Origin: Neobacillus mesonae
GTDB taxonomy: Bacteria > Bacillota > Bacilli > Bacillales > Cytobacillaceae
Direction: 5' to 3'
DNA length: 64,000 bases
NCBI RefSeq assembly: GCF_001636315.1
Contig: NZ_KV440949.1
Location: forward strand, 956,203 to 1,020,202
The notes beneath the pieces were generated by a model. The model ran no database searches and was not told where the DNA came from. It saw nothing but the letters and a program-made list of their open reading frames with translations. This document shows, piece by piece, positions 18,604-27,987 of this stretch (the stretch's first letter is position 1; each line of letters starts with the position of its first letter). The position numbers and the translations under genes are program-made.

Positions 18604-19122
18604 TTATTCGTCTCTTAATGCTTCGGCATACTTTTCAAAGTAGCGTTTTAAAGGATAAATGAAGATTAGCAAAAATGCCGCATTCAGTATTAATGTAGGA
18701 TATAAACGCAGATTTAAAAAGTCTAGAAAATCTAGGTTTGTTACGTGAATCAAATAATCCATTTCATACACGCCAATCTCGAGAAGCGCGATTCCCAAAA
18801 TCGAGACAAAGTAGGCAACGATGATATTAGCCTGCAAGACATGCATAATTTTGGAAATAACATAGGCGACAAATGGAAAGAGAAATAAATAAATGCCGAT
18901 AATTTCAATATAAACAATATCAAATATCAAGCCAAAAATGGCTGCGTAAATAATCCCTTTTTTCCTGCCAACAAAAATCGTCAGCAAGAGCAAGGCGGAA
19001 AATAAAAAACGGGGCGCTAAAATTCGATTCCCCCCGAAAAAATCTCCCGGTAAAAATTGTACAAAAAGACTTTCGGCAATAAAAAGCAGTATAAATAAAA
19101 GGGGAAGAAGGAATTTCCTCAC
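18604..19122 (-). CDS. mreD: Rod shape-determining membrane protein MreD
   Basis: A 172-residue protein with five or six hydrophobic helices and the family pattern LFSALLLLTIFVGRKKG, GLIFDIVY and GIYLFLFPFVAY. MreD is part of the elongasome with MreB, MreC and RodA. The GTG start overlaps the mreC stop by 4 bases (GTGA), with GGAGGAGG upstream, so translation is coupled. Confidence 0.93.
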   Translation of the reverse strand: MRKFLLPLLFILLFIAESLFVQFLPGDFFGGNRILAPRFLFSALLLLTIFVGRKKGIIYAAIFGLIFDIVYIEIIGIYLFLFPFVAYVISKIMHVLQANIIVAYFVSILGIALLEIGVYEMDYLIHVTNLDFLDFLNLRLYPTLILNAAFLLIFIYPLKRYFEKYAEALRDE

Positions 19123-20003
19123 AATTCCTCCTCCTTCCCGTTCGATATATCTTTTTTAGCTGGCTGCGTCATCGAACGTTTAATAATAATGACATTTTGC
19201 ACATCGTAGAAATCTGCCCCCGGCTTTACTAATGCCATTTGGTTTAATCCATATTGGTCTGTTTTCACATCGACGACTTTACCAATCATTAAACCGCCAG
19301 GAAAAACACCGCCCAGTCCAGAGGTGGTAACCGTTTGTCCCTTTTCAATCTTTGCCCCTGATGGGATGCTCTTGATTTGAAGCAGCTTTTGCTTGTCGTC
19401 AAATCCTTGAACAAAACCATATACATTAGAATCCTTGCCTTGAATCACAGCGGAAATCCTATTTTTCGGATCCATTGCACTTAACAGCTGTACGGTTGAA
19501 CTAAATTGGTTGACACTTTTCACTTTCCCAATCAACCCGTTTGCGGTAATAACCGCCATATTCTTTTTAATGCCTTTTAGATTACCTTTGTCAATGATAA
19601 TCATTTCATGCCAACGATCAGGATTCCTGCCAATTACGGTAGCTGGTTGTGTTTCATAATCTCTCAGGGTCTCTTTTTCACCGAGAATGTCACGTAATTC
19701 ACTGTTATCTTTTTTCAGCGCTTGAACTTCCGCTTCAAGGCTGGCAATTTTCTCAACCCGTGATTTTAGTTCTTTATTCTCATTATATGTATTCTGCAAG
19801 TCCTGAAGATTTTCAAAAAAGCCCCCAATATAGTTGGCGGGCTTTGAAACCAGGGATTGAACCCAGCCAGTCGTGTCTTTGACAAATTGCTCCGGCCAGG
19901 ATAGTTTCTCTCTCTCCCTTAAAGAAAACCCAATCAATGCCACGAGAACAATAATGCTGACTAGCAAAATGATCAGACGTTTATTCAAAAAGAACTGTGG
20001 CAT
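19119..20003 (-). CDS. mreC: Rod shape-determining protein MreC
   Basis: MreC is a bitopic scaffold of the cell-elongation machinery. The 294-residue protein has one N-terminal transmembrane helix (about 7-27), a coiled coil (about 65-110; LKSRVEKIASLEAEVQALKKDNSELRDIL, read in register) and two periplasm-side beta domains (PATVIGRNPDRWHEMIIIDKG; GLIGKVKSV; GGVFPGGLMIGKV). A polar Lys/Glu tail follows. It is separated from mreB by a repeat element. Confidence 0.95.
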   Translation of the reverse strand: MPQFFLNKRLIILLVSIIVLVALIGFSLREREKLSWPEQFVKDTTGWVQSLVSKPANYIGGFFENLQDLQNTYNENKELKSRVEKIASLEAEVQALKKDNSELRDILGEKETLRDYETQPATVIGRNPDRWHEMIIIDKGNLKGIKKNMAVITANGLIGKVKSVNQFSSTVQLLSAMDPKNRISAVIQGKDSNVYGFVQGFDDKQKLLQIKSIPSGAKIEKGQTVTTSGLGGVFPGGLMIGKVVDVKTDQYGLNQMALVKPGADFYDVQNVIIIKRSMTQPAKKDISNGKEEEL

Positions 20004-20024
20004 GATGATACACCTCTCGATTCT

Positions 20025-20089
20025 GTCTAGCTTAAGCGCCCGTTTAGCGACAAGGATACGTCATCAAGCGGGCGCTTGGAGCTTTTCTT
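20025..20089. repeat. Dispersed Bacillaceae-type repeat between mreB and mreC
   Basis: The element begins TGTCTAGCTTAAGCGCCCG and ends CGGGCGCTTGGAGCTTTTCT; AAGCGCCCG (20034-20042) and CGGGCGCTT (20069-20077) are inverted. This layout resembles a high-copy intergenic repeat I know from many Bacillaceae genomes; copy number here cannot be checked. It may form an RNA hairpin in the mreBCD transcript. Confidence 0.55.
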
Positions 20090-21112
20090 TTATCTAGATT
20101 CTTTCGCTTTGTTTTTAAATAGCTGAATATTATCAAGCGCCTTGCCGGTACCGATGGCCACGCAGTCGAGCGGGTTTTCAGCGATTAATACAGGCATTTT
20201 CGTTTCTTCGCTGATCACACGGTCCAAATTACGAAGCAGCGCCCCGCCGCCTGTTAAGACAATGCCACGGTCCATAATATCGGCCGCAAGTTCAGGCGGA
20301 GTTTTTTCCAAAGTATTTTTCACTGCCTCAACGATGGAAAATACGGTATCATTTAAAGCAGCGGAAATTTCTTTCGGTGTAATTTCGATTGTTTTTGGCA
20401 GACCGGTTAATAAGTCACGGCCGCGAATTTCCATATTGTCGATCCCTTCAGGAACACCGGCCGAACCGACTTCCATCTTAATCGTTTCCGCAGTCCGGTC
20501 ACCGATTAATAAATTATAATTTTTTCTAATATAAGTAATAATTGCATCATCCATTTCATCACCGGCCACACGAATCGACTGGCTGGTTACAATACCACCT
20601 AAAGAAATAATCGCTACTTCAGTCGTACCGCCGCCGATATCAACGACCATGCTGCCGGTTGGCTCCCAAACAGGAAGATTGGCACCAATTGCGGCTGCAA
20701 ACGGTTCTTCAATCGTATATGCGTCCTTAGCCCCAGCCTGTCTTGTCGCATCGATTACAGCGCGTTCCTCAACCGCGGTAATTCCTGATGGAACACAGAC
20801 CATTATATATGGTTTACCTGCAAAAGGTCCTTTATTTTTGACCGCTTGACGAATCAAATGCTTCATTAATGCTGAAGTTGTTTCAAAATCAGCAATTACC
20901 CCGTCCTTCATAGGTCTTAATGCCACTACATTGCCCGGCGTCCGGCCAATCATATTTTTCGCGTCATTTCCGACAGCGACAATGCTTTTTGTATCTGTTT
21001 GCAACGCCACCACTGACGGCTCGCGTAATACGATTCCTTTACCTTTTACGTACACAAGGGTATTGGCTGTACCCAAGTCAATTCCAAGATCTTTTGTTCC
21101 AATTCCTAACAT
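20090..21112 (-). CDS. mreB: Rod shape-determining actin homologue MreB
   Basis: MreB forms membrane-associated filaments that orient lateral wall synthesis. The 340-residue protein has the actin-fold motifs [15 protein letters not shown] (phosphate 1), [15 protein letters not shown] (phosphate 2) and [12 protein letters not shown] (adenosine). The ATG at 21112 has an AAGGGAG-type site. It is the first gene of mreBCD, followed by minCD. Confidence 0.96.
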   Translation of the reverse strand: MLGIGTKDLGIDLGTANTLVYVKGKGIVLREPSVVALQTDTKSIVAVGNDAKNMIGRTPGNVVALRPMKDGVIADFETTSALMKHLIRQAVKNKGPFAGKPYIMVCVPSGITAVEERAVIDATRQAGAKDAYTIEEPFAAAIGANLPVWEPTGSMVVDIGGGTTEVAIISLGGIVTSQSIRVAGDEMDDAIITYIRKNYNLLIGDRTAETIKMEVGSAGVPEGIDNMEIRGRDLLTGLPKTIEITPKEISAALNDTVFSIVEAVKNTLEKTPPELAADIMDRGIVLTGGGALLRNLDRVISEETKMPVLIAENPLDCVAIGTGKALDNIQLFKNKAKESR

Positions 21113-21268
21113 CGTGTGTATCTCCCTTTCTGATACGAATTGCTTTAACTAGGCAGGTATGACCTTTATATCATGTCTTTATTGTTAAAATAGTAATAAG
21201 CTATTTCAAAAAACATCCTAAAAAATCATAACCAATATTATATCGCAACGTCAAATAAAAACATAGAC

Positions 21269-21958
21269 TTATACATATCCTTTTTCCTTCAAACTAACAA
21301 ACTTATTTTCCCCAATGATTAAGTGGTCGAGTAAATCAATGCCGATAATTTTCCCGCATTCAACTAAACGCTTCGTGACTTCTATATCCTCACGGCTTGG
21401 CGAGGGGTCCCCAGAAGGATGATTATGCAGCGCAATGACCGAAGCGGCTGAGCGTTTTAATGCTTCACGGAAGACCTCCCGCGGGTGGACAATCGAAGCA
21501 TTTAAGCTGCCAATAAAAACCGTCTGCTTATGAATCACCTGGTTCTTTGTATTTAAGTACAAACAAACAAAATGCTCCTGCGTTAAAAAGCGCATATCGT
21601 TCATAACGTATTTGGCGCCGTCCTCCGGTGAACGAATCACATAACGGTCGGTGAAGTTCAGATTGGCAATTCTTCGGCCAATTTCTACAGCGGCAAGAAT
21701 TTGAATCGCCTTGGCCGTGCCAATCCCTTTGATTTCGGTTATTTCCTCCAGTGTTGCGGATTTTAATTGCCGCAGCCCTTCAAAATGGGTCAGCATACGA
21801 TTTGCTAACTGCAGCACTGACTCATCCTTCGTACCGTTCCTCAGCAGGATCGCAATCAATTCATGGTTCGAAAGACTCTGAGGCCCGTGAAGTATAAAAC
21901 GTTCTCTTGGCCGTTCATCCTGCGGAAAATCACGAATCATTAATGTTTTGGTAGACAC
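21269..21958 (-). CDS. radC: RadC family JAMM/MPN+ protein
   Basis: A 229-residue protein with an N-terminal helix-hairpin-helix region (ATLEEITEIKGIGTAKAIQILAA, read through) and a C-terminal JAMM metal site HNHPSGDPSPSREDIEVT. The name comes from a misassigned repair phenotype in E. coli; the molecular role is unresolved. GTG start with GGGAGGAAAAGGT upstream. Between maf and mreB as in B. subtilis. Confidence 0.93.
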   Translation of the reverse strand: MSTKTLMIRDFPQDERPRERFILHGPQSLSNHELIAILLRNGTKDESVLQLANRMLTHFEGLRQLKSATLEEITEIKGIGTAKAIQILAAVEIGRRIANLNFTDRYVIRSPEDGAKYVMNDMRFLTQEHFVCLYLNTKNQVIHKQTVFIGSLNASIVHPREVFREALKRSAASVIALHNHPSGDPSPSREDIEVTKRLVECGKIIGIDLLDHLIIGENKFVSLKEKGYV

Positions 21959-21996
21959 ACCTTTTCCTCCCTAAGTGGCAGGGAGTTAATGATGGC

Positions 21997-22569
21997 CTAA
22001 TACGGCAGCTGATAGCCTAACCGTCTCAATTCCCGTATCGTCCGTGAAACTGGCAGACCGACAACTGCAAAATAGTCCCCGTGTATTTTTTTGACAAGCA
22101 TACTTCCTAGCTGCTGAATACCATATGCTCCTGCTTTATCAAGCGGTTCACCGCTTTTCACATATGAACGTATCAAGTCGTCCGTTAACTCCCAAAACCA
22201 TACTTCTGTTTTTTCGAAAAACTTCGTCGAGTTATCTTGCGACACAATGGATACACCTGTGTAGACTTCATGCTGTTTTCCTGAAAGAGTTTGTAGCATT
22301 GAAATAGCTTCCGCCTCATCGCTTGGCTTCCCTAGGATTTGATTATTCGCAACCACTACCGTATCTGAGCCGATTACAAAAGCGTCTTGATGGTCTTGAA
22401 AAACTTTTCTCGCTTTGCGATCAGCTAATTCCATAACTACTTCTTCCGGTGAAAGCTTTGGATCAAAGCTCTCATCAACTTCACTGCTTGAAATTGCGAA
22501 TGTTAGATGGAGATTTTCTAGTAGTTCTTTTCGCCGTGGAGAAGAAGAGGCTAAAATGAGGTTCTGCAT
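21997..22569 (-). CDS. maf: Maf/Ham1-type nucleotide pyrophosphatase
   Basis: Maf hydrolyses dTTP/UTP and modified pyrimidine triphosphates and, when overexpressed in B. subtilis, arrests septation. The 190-residue protein has the substrate-recognition block LILASSSPRRKELLE, the SEVDES motif, GSDTVV and the GKP segment. The ATG follows AAGGTGAT. Upstream of radC-mreB and downstream of spoIIB. Confidence 0.95.
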   Translation of the reverse strand: MQNLILASSSPRRKELLENLHLTFAISSSEVDESFDPKLSPEEVVMELADRKARKVFQDHQDAFVIGSDTVVVANNQILGKPSDEAEAISMLQTLSGKQHEVYTGVSIVSQDNSTKFFEKTEVWFWELTDDLIRSYVKSGEPLDKAGAYGIQQLGSMLVKKIHGDYFAVVGLPVSRTIRELRRLGYQLPY

Positions 22570-22723
22570 GTCATCACCTTACCTTTTTTGCTTCTAAAGG
22601 GAGATACATGTTAATGGTATCAGAAATCGAAGAAGCAAACAATTTTTATATCATTAAATTTTGATGAATTTTGGAAAATTATGCAGTAATTTTGCCCACG
22701 TTCCTAATCTTGTCACTCCAAAA

Positions 22724-22747
22724 AGCCCGCCCCTTTTGGAACAGGCT
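22724..22747 (-). terminator. Intrinsic terminator of spoIIB
   Basis: On the minus strand AGCCTGTTCC-AAAA-GGGGCGGGCT (with G-U pairs) is followed by TTTTT, about 60 bases past the spoIIB stop. Confidence 0.7.
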
Positions 22748-22807
22748 ATTTTGATAAAATAATTTCCCGGAAAATAGCGACTTTTGACATAGGTTGTTTT
22801 AACAGAT

Positions 22808-23896
22808 TTACAGTGAGTAATAGGCAGCTAAAAAATTCAATAAGTGCTGCTGAGATTCTTTTAAACTCTTAGCATCTTTTGAACCTTCAAATTCCTTTAC
22901 TTTTTTATCCGCACCTTGTAATTCGGATTTTAAACTTGTTACTTTTTTATTCGTAATTCCCCCTGTATTTAATTTCTTTTCAATTATGGCTAATGCACTG
23001 CTCCCATCTTCGGACAGATCATTGGTTAATAGCGCACCCGAAGTAACTAAAGAAAGAGTTTCATAAATGGTTGGAATCGCATCTAAAAAGTTCTTTTCAT
23101 TTGCGTTAAGACCGGAAAGATTCTTTTCTTCTAGTAAAAACGGTTTTGCGAAGGCATCTTCCACTCCGTTTGCTTTATATTGTGCAGCCAATGATTTAGC
23201 GTCCTCAATGGTGTGCGTCACCCCAAGAAAAATATAGAATTTGTCATCCATATTGATTGTTTGGGTTGGAACGCCAAGAGAGGCTAGTTGATTAGAAACG
23301 TTATCAGCACTTTCTTTCGAACCATATACGCCGCCCTGAACAACAAAGGCTGTTTGCTGTTTGATTGTTATCGATGTTGTGCCGGCAGCAGGCTTCTTAG
23401 TATCTTCTTTTTTCGGTTCCTCAATGACTGGCGGGGTGGTGACTGACTTTTCAACAGGAGGGCCGTTCAGCAGTTTGAGCATGAATACACCGATGGTTGT
23501 CCCAATGAGAATCGCAAAAACAGCCGTAACCAAAATGGAACTGATTGGCTTGCCGTTTTTCTTTTTATAATAATTTGAAAACGAAACCGTTTTTTTGTTG
23601 TTTGGTTTTTGTTGGCCTTTTCCCTTCCCCTTTCCTTTAGCCATCGGAACCTTACTATCCTCTTCGTCATTCTCCATTGATTCGGGAATGATCCAGTCGA
23701 AGCTCTCTTCCTCGTTTTCCTGTGCTGCTGCCACTTCTAATTTTGTATCCTCTTCTATTTTGTTAGGATCTAATTCTACGATTTTATCCTTTACCGGGCC
23801 GCTTTCCTTCGTCTCGCCTTTACGAAGTTCTTCCTGATAGGCTTTATTGTCTCCATTTATTTTAATCGTGATTGTGCCCTTTTTAGGCTTGTCCAC
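22808..23896 (-). CDS. spoIIB: Stage II sporulation protein B (SpoIIB), SPOR domain
   Basis: SpoIIB localises to the septum and helps septal peptidoglycan dissolution at the start of engulfment. The 362-residue protein has a long acidic then basic cytoplasmic N-terminus (KGKGKGKGQQ near 90), one transmembrane helix (about 119-141), and a SPOR domain (about 183-255; FVVQGGVYGSKESADNVSNQL; FYIFLGVTHTIEDAKSLAAQY, each part of a longer match). The start is GTG with AAAGGAG 8 bases upstream. The position next to maf matches B. subtilis. Confidence 0.85.
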   Translation of the reverse strand: MDKPKKGTITIKINGDNKAYQEELRKGETKESGPVKDKIVELDPNKIEEDTKLEVAAAQENEEESFDWIIPESMENDEEDSKVPMAKGKGKGKGQQKPNNKKTVSFSNYYKKKNGKPISSILVTAVFAILIGTTIGVFMLKLLNGPPVEKSVTTPPVIEEPKKEDTKKPAAGTTSITIKQQTAFVVQGGVYGSKESADNVSNQLASLGVPTQTINMDDKFYIFLGVTHTIEDAKSLAAQYKANGVEDAFAKPFLLEEKNLSGLNANEKNFLDAIPTIYETLSLVTSGALLTNDLSEDGSSALAIIEKKLNTGGITNKKVTSLKSELQGADKKVKEFEGSKDAKSLKESQQHLLNFLAAYYSL

Positions 23897-23959
23897 AGCG
23901 CGTACTCCTTTCTCTATAAATAGCTAATTTGTTCCATCCTATCATAATGAAAAAAAAAA

Positions 23960-23986
23960 ATAACAAGACTTTTGTCGTCTTGTTAT
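23960..23986 (-). terminator. Intrinsic terminator after pilO
   Basis: Perfect 10-bp stem ATAACAAGAC/GTCTTGTTAT, then a run of about ten U on the minus strand, 45 bases past pilO. It ends the pil operon ahead of spoIIB. Confidence 0.9.
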
Positions 23987-24031
23987 CGTAGAGTTTCGCC
24001 AAATTATTTAAAAGTTCGCAGATCGAGTTAA

Positions 24032-24808
24032 CTAAGGATTGTTATTCGTAACAACTGGAAACTGTGATAATGGATTATCCTTTCCAGCCCCTTGTGGTGC
24101 ATCAATCTTCGGCAGGTCCGCAGCCAAGTCAGCTAAGTTTGGCATGTAAAAGGCGGAAATGGTCAGGCTGAAGCTTAACGGCTGATCTTCCTGGTCAACA
24201 CTAGTTATTTCCTGGCCGCCCGCATAGCTAATTGACTCTACCATTACAATGCGCTTTAAAGATTCAATCGTCCCAACAAACTTTTCAAAATCTTTATAGC
24301 TTGGTGATTCAACCGCCAAGTTTACTGTCAGTTTTTTCATTCCTGCTGGCGTTGGCAGTGCTGGCGGCTGTCCATCAGTTCCTTGAGCGGTTTGATTTGC
24401 GGTATCCTCATTCGTGGTGTTTTGCTGATCATTTGCATTTTGCCCGTTTGGCTGATCAGGTGCGGTACCGACATCGGCATCCTTAGCAAAGCCCATTGAG
24501 TTTATTTTACTATTCGAAACGGTTTCAGCCTTTTCTAAGTCCAAAATGAGCTGTTCTTCCAGCGCTTTTACGGGCAGCTTCTTTTGCAGCTCTCTTGTAT
24601 CCTGAATTGTTTTCTTTGTATCGACCGTATTTTTTCGGGAGGCAATTTCCAGCAATTTTTGTTCAGATTTTAAGGATTGCTGCTTCATTTCTAGATCAGA
24701 TTGTAACGGAGAAAGAAAAGTAAACTGAGCAATGATAATAACCAACACTAAAATAAGTGCACCGGCTCCGATTATAAGTTTATTCCTTTTGAAGGCGTTA
24801 AGCTTCAT
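24032..24808 (-). CDS. pilO: Type IV pilus inner-membrane assembly protein PilO-like
   Basis: A 258-residue bitopic protein with the PilO plan: short cytoplasmic N-terminus, one transmembrane helix (about 10-30), coiled coil (35-100) and a C-terminal ferredoxin-like fold (about 155-230; KKLTVNLAVESPSYKDFEKFVGTIE in register). PilO pairs with PilN in the alignment subcomplex that couples the cytoplasmic motor to the pilus. Residues 111-154 are an inserted Asn/Gln/Thr/Asp-rich linker. It overlaps pilN by 4 bases (ATGA). Sequence similarity in this family is low; the call relies on architecture and the M-N-O gene order. Confidence 0.82.
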   Translation of the reverse strand: MKLNAFKRNKLIIGAGALILVLVIIIAQFTFLSPLQSDLEMKQQSLKSEQKLLEIASRKNTVDTKKTIQDTRELQKKLPVKALEEQLILDLEKAETVSNSKINSMGFAKDADVGTAPDQPNGQNANDQQNTTNEDTANQTAQGTDGQPPALPTPAGMKKLTVNLAVESPSYKDFEKFVGTIESLKRIVMVESISYAGGQEITSVDQEDQPLSFSLTISAFYMPNLADLAADLPKIDAPQGAGKDNPLSQFPVVTNNNP

Positions 24809-25626
24809 GAGCCGGTCACCCCTTCCTCCGTTTTCTTATCTTTGTTAATCATTTCTTTCATAACATCTTTATTAAGTTTAATCTCGTATTGTCCATTATA
24901 ACGAGGAAGAATATCTTTATTAACCTTTTTCTTCTCCGTACTGTTGTTTGTGGATACTGCAGTATTAGTAGTACTGCTTATATTAGTATTTTGAGATGAG
25001 TCAGCAGTTCCTGTTGTATTAGTATTATTGATTGTCTGACCATTACTTTGGTCCCCAGTAGTATTTGAAACAGTTCCATTATTCTGGGTTCCATTATTAG
25101 TATTAACTGTCGTGGTCGCTTGTCCCGAGGTTTCCGCCTCAGGCAAGGCTACTGTCGTTAAGGAGTTTAAGCTTGCTTCTTGAACCCATTTGGATTCATT
25201 TAGATTATCTAAAAAGTATGCCGCTTCCCTAGCAGTATCGAACTGTATCGTTAACGTAATGGTACCTTCCTCTGTATAACCGAAGCTTTGAATAAAACCG
25301 CGATCAGGCAATAACGCAGTCAGATTTCTCATGACCGGAACGGATTGAATCGGGTATTCCTTCGCCCATTCAATCGCTGTTTTTAATTGGTTGATTGAAT
25401 TAGCTGATTCATTCAATTGAGCAGCTTGATTTGTTTTCTCAACAACCTTGGTCGTCATTGAGATATTTCTATCAACTGAAGCAATTTCGTCTTTAACAGC
25501 ATTAATCTTCCAAAGGTAAAAGCTGCCTACGATTAATAAAATCACTAGTAAACTGGATAAAGTAATAATGAATGCAAATTTCTTTGGTTCTTTTTGGGGG
25601 AGCAGGTTAATATCGACTAACATCAT
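24805..25626 (-). CDS. pilN: Type IV pilus assembly protein PilN-like
   Basis: A 273-residue bitopic protein whose N-terminus MMLVDINLLPQKEP carries the INLLP motif (6-10) that docks into PilM. A transmembrane helix (about 18-38), coiled coil (43-90) and small alpha/beta domain (95-160) follow. Residues 165-230 are an extreme Thr/Asn/Ser/Gly-rich linker before a basic C-terminus, which is not usual for PilN. ATGA overlaps with both pilM upstream and pilO downstream indicate tight coupling. Confidence 0.85.
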   Translation of the reverse strand: MMLVDINLLPQKEPKKFAFIITLSSLLVILLIVGSFYLWKINAVKDEIASVDRNISMTTKVVEKTNQAAQLNESANSINQLKTAIEWAKEYPIQSVPVMRNLTALLPDRGFIQSFGYTEEGTITLTIQFDTAREAAYFLDNLNESKWVQEASLNSLTTVALPEAETSGQATTTVNTNNGTQNNGTVSNTTGDQSNGQTINNTNTTGTADSSQNTNISSTTNTAVSTNNSTEKKKVNKDILPRYNGQYEIKLNKDVMKEMINKDKKTEEGVTGS

Positions 25627-26615
25627 TGCACCCCTTTTAACGCAAGACCTAATGGCAAGAATTGACTGACAGGAAAACCAGTTTGATCCTTATCTTCTGA
25701 GGTAAGCGACATCATTTCAACGGGGATTTCAAATCTCTCTTTCATTTCTTCATAAATGGCTTGGAGCATCGGATGGTCCCCGTTTAACAGAAATTTAGTA
25801 ATATCATGTTTTTCGCTGTTTAAGGAGTAGCGATAAAAATCACTTAACTTATTAATCTCACGAAAAATATCTTCAAATTGAAGCACCAGTTCATCCTCAT
25901 CACCAATATATTTATAGACAAGAGCCCCTGAAACATCATGTTTTATATTCCATTGCTCCATGTTAAACGTCAGCGGAAACTGGCGCATGATCAGCGGAAC
26001 CGTGTCTTGAAAAATGGAGAGGTTGACGCTCGTCAAGTCAAATTGCACGGTAAACAGAACTTCATCCGTACCGGCCCGGTCAAGCTGATAATACAAACGG
26101 TACAACGCTAAAGGCGAAATATCTGCCGCCACCGGATTAAGCTTTAGCTTAGACAATAGTTTAGAATACTCCATGACATTCTCTTCTGGTGCTGCAAATA
26201 ATAAAAGCTCCTTTGATTGCCCGTTATTCGTAAGCGGGTAATAATCAAAGATTGGTTCTTCAAATGGCAGATGGATGCTCGAGCCAAGTTCTAAATAAAG
26301 ATATCCCTTTACTTCATCATCTTGAATTTCCGCCGGTATTGAAACCTTCCGGATAATAACAAGTGGATCCGGTACTAGAAAGCGAACCTGGCGCCTTTGA
26401 ATCTTCCATTCCGTTATGCACTCGTCCAAGATGTTCGATAAGGAATCTTTGTCAATGATTTTCCCATCTTGAATGATGCCAGGCGGCAAAAAGCGTTCAC
26501 TCCACCGTTGTGCGGCAGGCGGATTGACCTGTTTTAATTCAAGCAGGCGAATCGAATGGTCATTTAAGACAAGGTTCATTATTCGGTTTTTAGGTGAAAA
26601 CAGGGAAAAAGCCAT
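25623..26615 (-). CDS. pilM: Type IV pilus actin-like protein PilM
   Basis: A 330-residue cytoplasmic actin-fold protein of the PilM/GspL type (LNDHSIRLLELKQ; VRFLVPDPLVIIRKVSIPAE; VQFDLTSVNLSIFQD). PilM binds the PilN N-terminus and links it to PilB/PilC. The ATG has AAGGGG upstream. It lies 12 bases downstream of the prepilin peptidase and overlaps pilN by 4 bases. Confidence 0.85.
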   Translation of the reverse strand: MAFSLFSPKNRIMNLVLNDHSIRLLELKQVNPPAAQRWSERFLPPGIIQDGKIIDKDSLSNILDECITEWKIQRRQVRFLVPDPLVIIRKVSIPAEIQDDEVKGYLYLELGSSIHLPFEEPIFDYYPLTNNGQSKELLLFAAPEENVMEYSKLLSKLKLNPVAADISPLALYRLYYQLDRAGTDEVLFTVQFDLTSVNLSIFQDTVPLIMRQFPLTFNMEQWNIKHDVSGALVYKYIGDEDELVLQFEDIFREINKLSDFYRYSLNSEKHDITKFLLNGDHPMLQAIYEEMKERFEIPVEMMSLTSEDKDQTGFPVSQFLPLGLALKGVQ

Positions 26616-26627
26616 TCAAAAAACCCC

Positions 26628-27383
26628 TTAGTCAAATCCTTGAAGGAATTGTATATAAAAATAAATTATTTCCGATCCCCAAAAATAAGCTGTTAACGTT
26701 CCAGCCGCGATAAACGGTCCAAATGGAATGGGCTGCTTCCGTTTGACAATTTTCAAAAGTAAGGCAAGCCCGCCGATGACAGCTCCAAATAGTGTTGAAA
26801 AAAAGAAGGATAACAATACTAGTTTAGTACCAAGTACCAAGCCTAGTAAAGCGTAAAGTTTCACATCACCAAAACCCATTCCGCCTTTGCTGACGATGGC
26901 GATGATCAGCAGCAGGATAAAACCAATGACTGCTCCTAAAAGGCTATCCCACCAAGGGGTGAGCGGCCAAATAATTCGTTCCAATAAAAAAATCCCTGCA
27001 AACCAAATTAAAATTTTATCAGGGATGATCATATAGTGAATATCTGAAACTGTGATAATCATAAACATGGATATTAGCGTTAAGGCTACTAATAATTCTC
27101 CTGACCATCCGGTAAAGTATGGTGCTGCTGCAAACAAGATTCCTGTTAACAATTCAAAGATTGGATAGATAGGGGAAATCCGCGACTTACAGCCGCGGCA
27201 TTTTCCCCCTAGGATTAAGTATGATACTACTGGAATTAATTCGTATGGTTTTATTTGGTGCCCGCAGGTTGGACATGCGGACCTTGGTGTTACAATAGAT
27301 TTCTTTTCTGGTACTCGCAGACCGAAAACGTTGAAAAAAGATCCTAGTAGAAGACCATAGACAAAAAGTACACTGCTAATCAT
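26628..27383 (-). CDS. comC: Prepilin leader peptidase / N-methylase (ComC/PilD family)
   Basis: A 251-residue polytopic A24 aspartic protease that cleaves prepilin leaders after Gly and N-methylates the new end. The cytoplasmic zinc-binding Cys pairs are present (C37-C40 CPTC; C62-C65 CRGC), as are the two catalytic Asp: D114 (VSDIHYMIIPD) and D173 in GMGFGD. Seven to eight membrane helices. In B. subtilis the single peptidase ComC serves the competence pseudopilus and sits at this exact chromosomal position. The start ATG shares one base with the prepilin stop (TAATG). Confidence 0.93.
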   Translation of the reverse strand: MISSVLFVYGLLLGSFFNVFGLRVPEKKSIVTPRSACPTCGHQIKPYELIPVVSYLILGGKCRGCKSRISPIYPIFELLTGILFAAAPYFTGWSGELLVALTLISMFMIITVSDIHYMIIPDKILIWFAGIFLLERIIWPLTPWWDSLLGAVIGFILLLIIAIVSKGGMGFGDVKLYALLGLVLGTKLVLLSFFFSTLFGAVIGGLALLLKIVKRKQPIPFGPFIAAGTLTAYFWGSEIIYFYIQFLQGFD

Positions 27384-27844
27384 TATTTAGCTTTATCTAT
27401 AAGATCTTGTTCTGAAATTGACTTGCCAGTATCACCAGTAGCATTATTTGGCGCATCTGCAGCAGGATGATTAATTAATGTATAAGTTAATTTACCACCT
27501 GATGCAACAGTTGCTTTCTTTACTTCAACTTGGAATGGATTTTTTGCATCCACACGATCAAGATAATCCATTAGACCTACACCAGTAGCAGGATCCCGAT
27601 CAATAGTAACTTTTAAAGTGGTAGAATCAATTGTTGCTTCATTGTTAGCTATTATTAATTTTGCAGCATTAATAATCTGCAATCCTTCTTCAGCATTAGC
27701 TTTTTCCTGCGACTTGTTTATAACATTTGAAATAGCAGGAATCGCAATCGCCGCAATAATCCCCAAAATAACAATAACAGCCAATAATTCAATCAACGTA
27801 AAACCTTTTTGTTCCTTAAGTTTCAAACCTAACTTTTTTACCAT
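27383..27844 (-). CDS. Major type IV prepilin
   Basis: A 153-residue prepilin. The leader MVKKLGLKLKEQKG is cut at G14/F15, giving FTLIELLAVIVILGIIAAIA with Glu5 present, the hallmark of class III signal peptides. A globular domain and an Asp/Lys-rich tail follow. No Cys pair, as is common in Gram-positive pilins. It has its own promoter and an AGGAGGGG ribosome binding site, suggesting higher expression than its neighbours, so I take it as the major subunit. The next gene is its peptidase. Confidence 0.9.
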   Translation of the reverse strand: MVKKLGLKLKEQKGFTLIELLAVIVILGIIAAIAIPAISNVINKSQEKANAEEGLQIINAAKLIIANNEATIDSTTLKVTIDRDPATGVGLMDYLDRVDAKNPFQVEVKKATVASGGKLTYTLINHPAADAPNNATGDTGKSISEQDLIDKAK

Positions 27845-27891
27845 TTCTCCATCCCCTCCTGGTTCTTTTAACCTAGTATTATTTCTCTATG

Positions 27892-27920
27892 AGTATACAA
27901 TATCTGTCATATATTGAAAA
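27892..27920 (-). promoter_or_regulatory. Sigma-A-type promoter ahead of the major prepilin
   Basis: TTTTCA, a 17-bp spacer and TATACT, about 50 bases upstream of the prepilin ATG in the 143-bp gap after pilC. The -10 is good and the -35 moderate. Confidence 0.55.
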
Positions 27921-27987
27921 GAAGTTTTTAGCAAATTTTGTCCTAACTTTAACATTTTTGTTACAAGAAGGATGAAAACACTATTTT